DNA of 64,000 nt from Polyangiaceae bacterium (GTDB lineage Bacteria; Myxococcota_A; Polyangia; Polyangiales; Polyangiaceae), in contig JADJYE010000007.1 of NCBI GenBank assembly GCA_016719945.1, positions 1-64,000 of the forward strand. The letters are read 5' to 3'. Numbering within the stretch: the stretch's first letter is position 1; every line of letters begins with the position of its first letter. The translations under genes and the position numbers were made by a program. Below are positions 17,659-26,763 of the stretch, one piece after another. The notes under the pieces were generated by a model that ran no database searches, was not told the origin of the DNA, and saw only the letters and a program-made list of their open reading frames with translations.

Positions 17659-19359
17659 TCAGCGCGGCTGGGACGCCTGACGACGACGAGGCCGCGTGGC
17701 GAGCGCGACCGCGCCCCCCGCCGCGACGAGCAGACCGAAGAGCCCGCCGATCAGGGCGTACCCCTCGTCGCCTGGCTGCTGCCCGGCACCGCTCGCCCTG
17801 CGCTCCGCTTGGCGGATCGCGCGCAGCGACGCGAGCGCGGCGCGCGACGACTCGAGGTCCGAGCGTGGGCGAGCGCCGTCGCTGCGCGCCATCGCGCGCA
17901 GCTCCACCCGCGCGCGGTGGAGCGCCGCGGGCTGGGTCTCGATCGACAGCGGCGAGCGCGGGCCGACCTCGTCCAACACCGCCCCGACGATCGAGCGGCC
18001 GATCTCGGCGGCGCGCGCCGCGTCGACCTGCGCCGCGAGGGCGAGCAGGCCGGCGTCCTCGAGCCCACGGCGCAGCGCCTTGAGCCGCAGCGAAGGCAAC
18101 ACGCCGTCGCGCTGCATGTCGTGCGCGGGGAAGCGCCGCTGCCGCTGCGGATAGACGAGCAGGCCGTCGTAGAGCGACGTGTCGCCGTCCGCGTTGTGGA
18201 AGGTCTCGGCGGAGGCGAAGACATCGCGCGGCCCCTGCCCGCCTCGGTTCTTGTCCTCCCAGAAGATCGACTCCCAATAGAACCAGCGATCGAGCTCGAA
18301 GAGCGCCCCGACCCAGCCATTGACGGTGAGCGCGGTCAGCGGCACGTCGAGCACGACCGGGCTCGCGAAGGGCAGCTGCCCGTTGTAGATCCACACGCGC
18401 TTGCCGGCCGCGCGGGCGCGCGCCGCGTCCTCCGGGTCGAACGCTTGCGCGGGGACCATCACCACGTCGGCGTCCTGGCCGGCCGCCGGCTCGTGGCACG
18501 TGTGGCCGACCTTCACGCGCTCGTGCAGCTCGCCGCGCCGGAGCAGCTCGCGCCACGCCCCCGCGGCCGGGCTGTCGCACTGCTCGTCGACCGCGTAGAC
18601 GAAGAGGTCCCGCACCGTGGCCGGGGCGCGCGCCGCGATCGCTCCGATGTCGGGAAGCCTGGCCGCGTCGGGCGGGCCGAGGGTGCCGTAGGCGCCGATG
18701 GGCAGCAGGCTGTGAGGCACCCCGACCCCGGGCCCGCGATAGCCAGCGGTCGCCGTGAACCACTCCCCGCTGAGCGCGCCCGAGAACGCGTCCGCGTCGG
18801 CGGGCGTGGTGATCTGACGGATGCTCTCGAGGTGGTGGCCGTGGAGCATCTGCACGAGCCGCCGCTCCACGTCGTCGGGGTCGTCGAAGAAGGCCTCGAG
18901 CGTGCCGCGGTCGTAGAAGGTGAAGGCTCGAGTGGCGCGGTAGGGGAGCGCCACGTCGACGACGTCGACGTCGAGCGTCAGCTCTGCGAGCGGCGCTCCA
19001 TCGGACCTCACCCGCAACACGAAGCGCGACAGGCCGGGCTTGGCGCTCGGCGGAATGAAGGCCTCGACGTACAGCGCGCCCCGCGACGACGGGGAGATCT
19101 GCAGCGGATACGGCGCCCATGCCGGGGCGACGTCGACGGGGATGAGCGCGTCAGGGATCGCGCCGAGCATGTCGGCGTCCGCTGGCCGCGCGGCCTCGGT
19201 GAAGCCGAGCGAGAACGGCGCCTCGCCGGTGCTGGAGCGGCGCTCGACCTCGAAGGTGTGCTGCACGAAGCGCGAGAAGCGCAGCCCCTGCCCTTCGACG
19301 TCCACGGTGATCGAGGCGAGGGGCGCGCCGCCCGCGTCGACGACGACCTGCACGGCCAC
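17659..19359 (-). CDS. DUF4091/GH123-like surface protein with C-terminal membrane anchor
   Basis: At least 566 residues. The catalytic-type DUF4091 domain shows GYRGPGVGVPHS, LFVYAVDEQCDSP (the Asp-Glu pair typical of GH123 relatives), KVGHTCHEP and WFYWESIFWEDKNRGGQG. The C-terminus is a hydrophobic segment (ALIGGLFGLLVAAGGAVALA) followed by Arg-rich residues, like a sorting or anchor tail. The frame stays open upstream to 19545, where RRFFASAAACALSLFAG and SRAAEPEPRACL make a clear signal peptide, but no ATG or GTG precedes it. The true start is probably lost to a base error, or is non-standard, near 19540, right after the stop of the upstream gene. Probably acts on surface or extracellular glycans. 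Confidence 0.75.
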   Translation of the reverse strand: MAVQVVVDAGGAPLASITVDVEGQGLRFSRFVQHTFEVERRSSTGEAPFSLGFTEAARPADADMLGAIPDALIPVDVAPAWAPYPLQISPSSRGALYVEAFIPPSAKPGLSRFVLRVRSDGAPLAELTLDVDVVDVALPYRATRAFTFYDRGTLEAFFDDPDDVERRLVQMLHGHHLESIRQITTPADADAFSGALSGEWFTATAGYRGPGVGVPHSLLPIGAYGTLGPPDAARLPDIGAIAARAPATVRDLFVYAVDEQCDSPAAGAWRELLRRGELHERVKVGHTCHEPAAGQDADVVMVPAQAFDPEDAARARAAGKRVWIYNGQLPFASPVVLDVPLTALTVNGWVGALFELDRWFYWESIFWEDKNRGGQGPRDVFASAETFHNADGDTSLYDGLLVYPQRQRRFPAHDMQRDGVLPSLRLKALRRGLEDAGLLALAAQVDAARAAEIGRSIVGAVLDEVGPRSPLSIETQPAALHRARVELRAMARSDGARPRSDLESSRAALASLRAIRQAERRASGAGQQPGDEGYALIGGLFGLLVAAGGAVALATRPRRRQASQPR

Positions 19360-19545
19360 GTGCTCCTCGCGGAGCGCCGACAGCGTCAGCGACGTCTCGC
19401 ACGCGGCGGCGCTCGCCCCGCGGACGTGGATACGCTCCCCCTCGAGGACGAGGCAGGCGCGCGGCTCAGGCTCGGCCGCGCGCGAGCGGCCCGCGAACAG
19501 GGAGAGGGCGCAGGCCGCGGCGCTCGCGAAGAAGCGCCGCGCGGC

Positions 19546-21051
19546 TCAGGGCGCGTCCCCCGCGGCCCGCGCGGCCCCGTCGCTGCCGCCGCGAGCCGGG
19601 ACGCGAGGCGCGTCGGCCCACGCGCCCGGCGACATCGCCTCGCTGAGGACGCGGCCCTTCATGATCTCCGGCACGGCGATCCCCATCATCGTCAGCATCG
19701 TGGGCAGGATGTCGAGGTTCGTCGTTTCGGGGATGTGAGCGCCACGCGAGACGCCATGGCCCCAGATCATCAAGACCCCCTTCGGGTCGTGGTACCCCTC
19801 CTTCGGGGTGGGGGTGTCGACGGCGAACAGCTCGTCGATCGGGTAGCCCTCGACGCGCGCGCCGGGCGTGTTGTCGAAGAAATAGCGGATGTCGCCCTCC
19901 TTCTTCGCGAGCCCGAGCGGCGTGATCGTCAACATGTCGCCGACCTGCTCGACGGCGAGGCCGCGCTCGTGGGTGCCGCCGACGCAGCGTACGCCCTCGA
20001 TCAGCGAGATCGCCTTGGCGCGCTTGTCGGCGTCTCGGTAGCGCACGTTCCACTGAGGGATCATCGTCGGCACCAGATCGGTCGCGCCGTCGGCGCCGAC
20101 GAGCTCGAGGAAGCGCGAGAAGCTCTTGAAGCGGACGGCGAGCTTGCCGTCCTTGTACATGTCCTTCACGTACGGCTGCTGACCCAGGCTCGTCGCGAGC
20201 ACGAGGACCGTGTCGTCGTCGATGAGCTTCATGAACTTGCCGAGCAGATCGTCGGCCACGCCGTAGCCGAACTCGATGGCGTCCCCGTAGTGCTTCTTCT
20301 CTTCGGGCGACGCGGGGCTCAAGAACTGCGAGTCGTCCCACGCGCGCCAGTAGTGGTGCATGTAGTGGGCGCAGTGGTTCGTGTGCCAGGTCGCGAAGTC
20401 GGGCTTGTAGCGCTCGTACAGGACCTGGAAGAAGTCGAAGTTGATGTACGGCTGCAGGCACACGCGCCGGTACTTGAGGTGGGGCGCGAAGCGCTCTTGG
20501 GCCAGCTGCTTGGCGATGCGCGCCACGGTGCTCGGCTTCAGGCCGAGCGACACCAGGTCGACGCCTCGCTTGATCATGTCGAAGACGGTGTCCTCTTGTT
20601 CGTTCTTCTGGTGGACCTGCGTGTACTTGCGGTTGAGCGCCTGCACCGGAGAGACGTACGGCGGGTACGTCTCGTTCGACGGCGCGAACGGGCCCGGGAT
20701 CATGAAGCCGGGGACGGGACGCGGCGGGTACGCGCTGATGCTGCCGAACACGCCGACGCTCTTTCCGGCGTCCATCACGTAGTGCCAGCTCCGCTTCGCG
20801 CGGATCGTGCTCGAGTCCTGTTCGAGGACGTAGGCGCCGTGCTGGGCCGCGTCGACGCCGGTGTGCACCGTCACCCAGGTGATCCACGGGTCGAGCAGCG
20901 GGGGGCGCTCGATCGCCTCGGGCGCGGCCCACGTGCCCTCGCGCTTGAGCTTCGCGAAGTTGGGCAGCTTTCCTGCATCGATCAACCGGTCGATGATGGT
21001 GTAGGTAAGCTCGTTGAATTCGAGAAACAGGACGCGGCGACTACGCTTCAT
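19546..21051 (-). CDS. Alkaline-phosphatase-superfamily protein (type I phosphodiesterase-like)
   Basis: 501 residues from ATG 21051 (MKRSRRVLFLEFNELTYTII); an ATG three codons earlier (21060) is possible. The fold is that of phosphodiesterase/sulfatase-type hydrolases: FLEFNEL near the metal-site start, PLLDPWITWVTVHTGVD with a probable nucleophile Thr, DDDTVLVLATSLGQQPY, and WGHGVSRGAH near the end. No signal peptide is seen. It ends at 19546, immediately before the DUF4091 protein, so the two are likely co-expressed. It is divergent from the beta-helix gene with 7 bases between start codons. The substrate is unknown; envelope glycan or phospholipid head groups fit the context. Confidence 0.82.
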   Translation of the reverse strand: MKRSRRVLFLEFNELTYTIIDRLIDAGKLPNFAKLKREGTWAAPEAIERPPLLDPWITWVTVHTGVDAAQHGAYVLEQDSSTIRAKRSWHYVMDAGKSVGVFGSISAYPPRPVPGFMIPGPFAPSNETYPPYVSPVQALNRKYTQVHQKNEQEDTVFDMIKRGVDLVSLGLKPSTVARIAKQLAQERFAPHLKYRRVCLQPYINFDFFQVLYERYKPDFATWHTNHCAHYMHHYWRAWDDSQFLSPASPEEKKHYGDAIEFGYGVADDLLGKFMKLIDDDTVLVLATSLGQQPYVKDMYKDGKLAVRFKSFSRFLELVGADGATDLVPTMIPQWNVRYRDADKRAKAISLIEGVRCVGGTHERGLAVEQVGDMLTITPLGLAKKEGDIRYFFDNTPGARVEGYPIDELFAVDTPTPKEGYHDPKGVLMIWGHGVSRGAHIPETTNLDILPTMLTMMGIAVPEIMKGRVLSEAMSPGAWADAPRVPARGGSDGAARAAGDAP

Positions 21052-21058
21052 CGAGCTC

Positions 21059-22896
21059 ATGGCGAATCCGAAGCTTCTACCACCCCAAGCCGTGCCCGCA
21101 AAGGCACGCCCAGCACGAACGGCGCTCGCGTTCGCGGCGCTGACGCTGCTCGTGATGTTGCTCGCCGCGTGCGATGTCCTCGGCGACGTCCTCGGTAAGG
21201 GCAGCGGGCGCATGATTTGCGTCGACGCAGGCTTCGACGGAGCGTCCGATGGCTCCCCTGCCAAGCCTTACAAGCGCATCCAAGAGGCGGTCGACGCGGC
21301 GAAGAACGGCGACACGATCGGCGTCGCCGAGGGCCGCTACGAGCACGGCAACGTCGACCTCAAGGGCAAGGCGCTGAAGCTGCTCGGCGGCTTCCCCGGC
21401 AAGGGAGACTTCTCGAGCCGCGATCCGAAGAAGCACGTGACGGTCGTCGTCGGCAAGAAGGAGACGCCCGACTACAAGAAGGACCCGGGCGCGGTCTTCC
21501 TGTGGGCCGACTCCGCAGGCGGGACGATCGACGGCTTCACCATCACCGGCGGGCGCCACGGCGTCTTCAGCCGCTACACCGGGTCGAGCGAGCCGCTCGT
21601 CATCAGCAACAACGTCATCGAGGGCAACGGCCTCGACAAGCCGACCTACGAGGAGACCGGGGCGGCATCCACTCCGAGTACAAGAGCCTCGTCGTCCGCG
21701 GGAACGTCATCCGCAAGAACCGGAGCGGCCGCGGGGCTGGCCTCGCCGCGTTTGGGCAGGGCGAGGCGAAGATCGAGGAGAACGTCATCGAAGAGAACGT
21801 GACGCTCGGCGACCACGGCGGCGGCGTGTACCTGCAGCAGAGCGGCACCTTCCGCGCCAACGTCGTGCGCAAGAACGAGGTCACGGCCGAGCTCGTGAGC
21901 TGGATGGCCGGCGTGGGCGGAGGCGTGACCATCATCGAAGGCAAGGTCTCGATGAGCGAGAACCTCATCCACGACAACTACGCCAAGAAGTGCGGCGGGG
22001 GCGTGTTCGTGGACGACGGCGCGACGGTCACGATGGAGCACGACCTCGTCGTGCAGAACCGCCCCCCGCACGCCGACGGCTGGGGCGGCGCGGGCATCTA
22101 CGTCGACGGCGGCGGCGAGAAGTCGACGCACCTCACGATCAAGAACACGACGGTCGCCGACAACGCCCCGGCCGGGCCCGGCCAGGGCAACGGCATCTTC
22201 CTCGCGAGCAAGGCGGAGGTCACCGTCGTCGGCTCCGTCTTCTTCGGCAACGGAATGAAGGACGAGCTCGCCGTGGTCGATGACACGGGCAGCTCGTGGG
22301 TCGACGTCTCGCACTCGCTCATCAAGACCGCGGCGAAGGGGGTGAAGGTCGGGGCCGGGGTGTTCGCCGCGGAGCCGCTGTTCGCCGATCCGAAGTCGCT
22401 CGACTACCACCCGCGCTCGAAGGCCGGCCGTTGGGATCCCAAGGCTGGAGGCGGCGCCGGTGGCTGGGTGACGGATGACGTCACGAGCCCATGCATCGAC
22501 GCGGCCGATCCCGCGCTGCCGATCGGCCAAGAGCCGGTGCCCAATGGCGCGCGGGTCAACCTGGGTCGTCATGGCGGCACGGCGGAGGCGAGCAAGTCGA
22601 CGGGGGAGAAGTCCGCCGAGCCCACGCCCGCGCCCAGCCCCTCGAGCAGCGCCGCACCGACGGACGACCCGAGCTTCCCGGCAGCCGGCAGCGACGCGCC
22701 GCCCGCGCGCGGCTGCTCTCGCTGCACGGTGGGCTCGCAGAGCGAACGTCCGCGCGCGGCTTGGGTGCTGGCCGTCGCTGGCCTCGCGGCCGGGGTCTGG
22801 CGGAGCCGCGCGCGGTCGGTTGACCCAAGGAAAGACCGGTGCTTCGCTACCGGGCGCGCCGTGGGGAAAGCGCCCCGGCGACGCGAGAAAGCATGA
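21059..22896 (+). pseudogene. Parallel beta-helix lipoprotein with MYXO-CTERM-like tail, one frameshift
   Basis: About 612 residues if one G is restored in the run 21659-21662 (TYEETG then GGIHSEYKS). The start at 21059 (MANPKLLPPQAVPAK) leads to the lipobox VMLLAAC. Residues ~50-400 are right-handed beta-helix repeats of the pectate-lyase type (RIQEAVDAAKNGDTI, LVISNNVIEGNG, GGVYLQQSGTF, GGVFVDDGATV, GAGIYVDGGG). The C-terminal part is Pro/Ser-rich, then GCSRC, a hydrophobic span (AAWVLAVAGLAAGVW) and Arg, the MYXO-CTERM sorting pattern, followed by an odd 25-residue extension. The stop overlaps the synthetase start as ATGA (22893-22896). Probably a surface polysaccharide-binding or lyase-like protein; no catalytic triad identified. 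Confidence 0.72.
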
Positions 22897-25800
22897 CCTC
22901 GTCCACGCCTCGCGAGACCGCTCGACCCACGAGCCTCGAGGGCCCTCACGCAGGGCTCGAGGGGGCCTCGCAGGGTGAGCCCTTCGCTGCGGCTCGCGCG
23001 CGGCTCCCGCTCGAGTGCAGCCGGTCGCTCGAGCCTGACTCCCCCTCGCGTCACGAGCTGGACGTCCCCGCCGGCGACGCCCTCGCCACGCTCGCGCCGG
23101 CCCTCGAGGTGCCCTCGCTGACGGCGCTCGCGGCGGCGTGGGTGGCGTATGTCGCCCGCACACGCTCGAGCGACGCCACGGCCGACGTCGAGCTGTGCGA
23201 GCCTCCGTCCAACGGCGGTGGTCCCGCGCCCCGAGCCCTGTGCACGGTCTTCGATGAGAGCCAGCCGTTCGAGGCGCTCGCCCGCGCCATCGCCTCGCGC
23301 GCGCACCCCTCCGGGACCGAGCCGAAGCCTGCCTTCACGGTGGCCCGTGCCCGCGAGGACGACGCGGCGCTCGCCCGCGTCGAGCTCGACGATCGCGGCT
23401 TGGTGCGCCTGTCGCTCGACGCCTCGCGCTTCTTCCCGAGCACCGCGGCCGAGCTCGCGGACGGCTTCGCGGCCCTGCTCGCGAGCGCCGCTGCGACACC
23501 GGGCAAACCGGTCGCCGAGCTCTCTCTGCTCTCGGACGCCCAGCGCGCTCACCTCGTCTTCGACGTCAACGCCACCCACGCGCCGTTCGAGCCGCGCTGT
23601 TTCCACGAGCTGTTCGAGGAGCAGGCGCAGGCCACGCCCCACGCGGTCGCCCTGCGGTTCCACGACAGCGCCCTCAGCTACGCCGAGCTCGACGCGAAGG
23701 CGAACCAGATCGCCCACTACCTGACGAAGCACGGCGGCGAGCGGCGCCCCGTCGCGATCCTCTTCGAGCGGTCGGCGGAGATGATCATCGCCTTGCTCGG
23801 GGTCATGAAGGCGGGCGGCGCGTACGTCCCGCTCCTGCCAGACGTGCCCCCCGCGCGGCTCGCGCACCAGCTCGCCGAGACAGGCGCACCCATCGTGCTC
23901 ACGCAGGCGAAGCTCGAGAGCGCCATCCCCGCGGCGAGCGCGGTGCGCGTGGTGTGCCTCGACCGCGACGCGGCGACCCTCGAGCGCGAGCCGAAGACGA
24001 GCCTGGGCCGCCTCGCGCGCCCGGAGGATCTCGCGTACGTGATCTACACGTCGGGCTCGACCGGCAACCCCAAGGGCGTCGCGGTCCGTCACGACAACCT
24101 CGTCAACTACACGCGCTTCCTCGCGAAGAAGCTCGGCCTGGAGCTCGCGGGCCACGCCGCCCAAGCGCTGTCATGTGCGACGGTGTCGACGCTCGCGGCA
24201 GACCTCGGCAACACCAGCATCTTCCCCTGCCTGGCGACGGGCGGCTGCCTGCACGTCATCGACCACGCCATGAGCCTCGACGGCAACGCGTTCGCGGCCT
24301 ACGCGCGCAAATATCCCATCGACGTGCTGAAGATCACGCCGTCGCACCTCGCCGCGCTGCTCGCGTACGAGGGCTGCGACGAGGTCTTGCCGAGGCGCTT
24401 CTTGGTGACGGGCGGCGAAGGCTCGACCTGGCCGCTCCGCGAGAAGGTGCGCGCGCGACCCGGGCTCGTGTGGTTCAACCACTACGGCCCGACCGAGACG
24501 ACCATCGGCTCGCTCACGTACGACCTCGACGAGGTCGACCGCCACTTCACCCCGATCATCCCCATCGGCCGCCCGATCGCGAACACACGCGTCTACGTGC
24601 TCGACGACCGCAGGCGCCTCGTCCCCAAGGGGGTGGTGGGAGAGCTGTACATCGGTGGGCGCGGCGTCACCGCCGGCTACATGAACCAGCCCGAGATGAC
24701 CGCGGAGCGCTTCCTCGACGACCCCTTCGCGGCCTCGCCAGGCGCCCGCATGTACCGCACTGGCGATCGCGTGCGGATGCTCCCCAGCGGCGCGATCGAG
24801 TTCCTCGGTCGCGTCGACCACCAGGTGAAGATCCGGGGGTACCGCATCGAGCTCGGGGAGATCGAGGCGACCCTGCGACGCCACCCGGACGTCCGCCAGA
24901 CGATCGTCGTCGCTCGCGAGGATCGCCCGGGCGATCTTCGCATCGTGGCGTACGTGGTGCCGGCGCGCGCGCCCGCTCCGCCAACGTCGAGGCTCGCCGA
25001 CGCGCTCGGCGCGGAGCTGCCGCCGTTCATGCTCCCGTCCGCGTTCGTGATGCTCGACGCGCTGCCGCTCAACGCGAACGGCAAGGTCGATCGCAAGGCG
25101 CTGCCGAAGCCGGAGGAGTCGATCACCGGAGGCGAGGACGACGACGACGCACCCGCGCCCTCGCTCGGCACCCTCGAGCAGAAGGTGGTCGACATCTGGC
25201 GAGACGTCCTGGGCGCGAAGCGCGTCTCGCCGACCGACGATTTCTTCCGCATCGGAGGCGACTCGCTGAAGGCGCTCTACGTGCTCGCGCGGATCGAGAA
25301 GGAGCTCGGCAAGCGTCTCACGCACGGCGAGCTCATCATGGCGCCGACCGTGAAGGGCCTGGTCGCCGCGCTCCAGCGCGAGGGACCCCGACGCGAGTTC
25401 GCGTCGCTCGTGCCGCTCCAGCCGCACGGCACGAAGCCTCCGCTGTTCTGCTTCCACGGCGGCGGCGGGCACGTCTACTACTACCGAGACCTCGCGCGCC
25501 GGCTCGGCTCGGACCAGCCGTTCTACGGCCTGCAGGGTCGCCACGCAGACGGCAAGCTCCCGCGCCAGACCCGCGTCGAGGACATGGCCGAGTTCTACCT
25601 CGAGGAGATGAAGGAGGTCGCCCCCACGGGCCCCTACTACCTCGCGGGCGCTTCGTTCGGCGGCAAGGTCGCCTTCGAGATCGCTCAGCAGCTGCTACGC
25701 CGCGGAGAGAAGGCCGCCCTCGTCGCGATGTTCGACACCTGGGGCCCTGGCTACCCCGACTATCAGGTCGGACACACGGCGCAGGCGGCGGGCTGGCTGT

Positions 25801-26240
25801 ACCGCCGCATCGAGCACCACCTCGGCAGCGTGCTGATGCTCGAGCACGAGCGGCGTTGGCCCTACCTGAAGGAGAAGGCCCAGAAGACCCGCGAAGAGCT
25901 CCGGGACGTCGTGAACCTGAAGCTCTCGCAGCTGAAGCAGCGCAAGGTCCCAGGCGTCGCGAAGATCGCGCCGGACGTCGACGAGGGCTTCATCGCGATC
26001 GCCAGTAAGGCCTACAAGCCCACCTTCTATCCGGGCAAGGTCATCCTCTTCCGATCGAAGCAGCAGCCCATCGGCGTCCGCTACGATCGCTCGCTCGGCT
26101 GGCGGGGCCTGGCGGCAGACCTCGAGATCCACGACGTGGTGGGGCTGCACGCCGCCGTCGTCGCCGAGCCGCGCGTGAAGTTCCTGGTCGAGAAGCTCTT
26201 GCCTTGCCTCGAAGAGGCGCGGGCGGCGCACGGCGCTTAG
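22893..26240 (+). CDS. Single-module nonribosomal peptide synthetase (A-PCP-TE with a degenerate C-like N-terminus)
   Basis: 1115 residues from ATG 22893 (overlapping the upstream stop); a GTG at 22839 is also in frame. Residues 1-215 resemble the C-terminal lobe of a condensation domain, but no HHxxxDG motif is present. The adenylation domain (~220-740) is complete: YTSGSTGNPKGV (from residue 385), YGPTETT, YRTGDRVRM, GRVDHQVKIRGYRIE and NGKVDRKAL. The binding-pocket segment AADLGNTSIF keeps the usual Asp; I did not decode the substrate. The carrier domain has GGDSLK with Ser791 for phosphopantetheine. The thioesterase (~835-1110) has GASFGG with Ser921 and a later VGLHAAV His. It could make a self-released amino-acid derivative or load a partner. 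Confidence 0.9.
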   Translation: MTSSTPRETARPTSLEGPHAGLEGASQGEPFAAARARLPLECSRSLEPDSPSRHELDVPAGDALATLAPALEVPSLTALAAAWVAYVARTRSSDATADVELCEPPSNGGGPAPRALCTVFDESQPFEALARAIASRAHPSGTEPKPAFTVARAREDDAALARVELDDRGLVRLSLDASRFFPSTAAELADGFAALLASAAATPGKPVAELSLLSDAQRAHLVFDVNATHAPFEPRCFHELFEEQAQATPHAVALRFHDSALSYAELDAKANQIAHYLTKHGGERRPVAILFERSAEMIIALLGVMKAGGAYVPLLPDVPPARLAHQLAETGAPIVLTQAKLESAIPAASAVRVVCLDRDAATLEREPKTSLGRLARPEDLAYVIYTSGSTGNPKGVAVRHDNLVNYTRFLAKKLGLELAGHAAQALSCATVSTLAADLGNTSIFPCLATGGCLHVIDHAMSLDGNAFAAYARKYPIDVLKITPSHLAALLAYEGCDEVLPRRFLVTGGEGSTWPLREKVRARPGLVWFNHYGPTETTIGSLTYDLDEVDRHFTPIIPIGRPIANTRVYVLDDRRRLVPKGVVGELYIGGRGVTAGYMNQPEMTAERFLDDPFAASPGARMYRTGDRVRMLPSGAIEFLGRVDHQVKIRGYRIELGEIEATLRRHPDVRQTIVVAREDRPGDLRIVAYVVPARAPAPPTSRLADALGAELPPFMLPSAFVMLDALPLNANGKVDRKALPKPEESITGGEDDDDAPAPSLGTLEQKVVDIWRDVLGAKRVSPTDDFFRIGGDSLKALYVLARIEKELGKRLTHGELIMAPTVKGLVAALQREGPRREFASLVPLQPHGTKPPLFCFHGGGGHVYYYRDLARRLGSDQPFYGLQGRHADGKLPRQTRVEDMAEFYLEEMKEVAPTGPYYLAGASFGGKVAFEIAQQLLRRGEKAALVAMFDTWGPGYPDYQVGHTAQAAGWLYRRIEHHLGSVLMLEHERRWPYLKEKAQKTREELRDVVNLKLSQLKQRKVPGVAKIAPDVDEGFIAIASKAYKPTFYPGKVILFRSKQQPIGVRYDRSLGWRGLAADLEIHDVVGLHAAVVAEPRVKFLVEKLLPCLEEARAAHGA

Positions 26241-26250
26241 GCCCGTCGAA

Positions 26251-26760
26251 TCAGCGAACGGTCCAAGGGACAGACGCTGGGGAGGCGATCGAAGCGACGA
26301 GCGGATGCGCGTCGACCGGTCGAACGAGCTGTTTCAGCTTCTGGAGCGCATCAGCGGGGCTGATCGCCACGGGGCGGGACTTGTCGTGCGTCCTCGGCTG
26401 CTCCAAGTGAAGTACTACGCGCAGCTTCTTCACGTTGAGGACGTCCTGCGCGAAGCCGCTTTCGTGCGAGTCGCTCGAGCCTAGCGCTGCGGGGAGAAGC
26501 CCAGCGAGGGTGTCAAACACTTTCTCGACCACCAGCTCGCAGAGGTCCACAGGGTTGTCGAACGGGTGGTTGCGAAAGTCCTTCGCTTCGATGAACCACG
26601 CTGTGGCGCGCGAAGGATCGAGCGCGATCACGTCGACCGCCTTGGCGCCACCGCACATGTTGGTGAAGCGGCGCCTGTAGAACGACCAATCATCGTACTT
26701 GGACGCATGCCAGCCATCCGGGAAGTCGAACGTCAGCGAATCGACGTGGACTGCGGGCAT
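26251..26760 (-). CDS. PD-(D/E)XK nuclease-like protein, partner of the upstream ATPase
   Basis: 169 residues. The motif VDVIALD (Asp43), then FIEAKDF (Glu58-x-Lys60), spaced by a short beta-hairpin, is the core of the restriction-endonuclease-like fold. Before it lies WSFYRRRFTNMCGG, which would form the alpha/beta entry. The C-terminal half is helical (VNVKKLRVVLHLEQP, ADALQKLKQLV). It starts three bases after the ATPase stop on the same strand, so the pair is an operon. Local G+C is lower than the neighbourhood. I do not recognise a named family. The nuclease assignment is an inference from the motif. Confidence 0.65.
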   Translation of the reverse strand: MPAVHVDSLTFDFPDGWHASKYDDWSFYRRRFTNMCGGAKAVDVIALDPSRATAWFIEAKDFRNHPFDNPVDLCELVVEKVFDTLAGLLPAALGSSDSHESGFAQDVLNVKKLRVVLHLEQPRTHDKSRPVAISPADALQKLKQLVRPVDAHPLVASIASPASVPWTVR

Positions 26761-26763
26761 GAC

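Noticed and set aside
17809..21198. 1129-codon plus-strand frame across the DUF4091 and phosphatase genes
   Set aside because: Antisense by-product of GC-rich coding; both genes beneath it have clear domains, while this frame has none.
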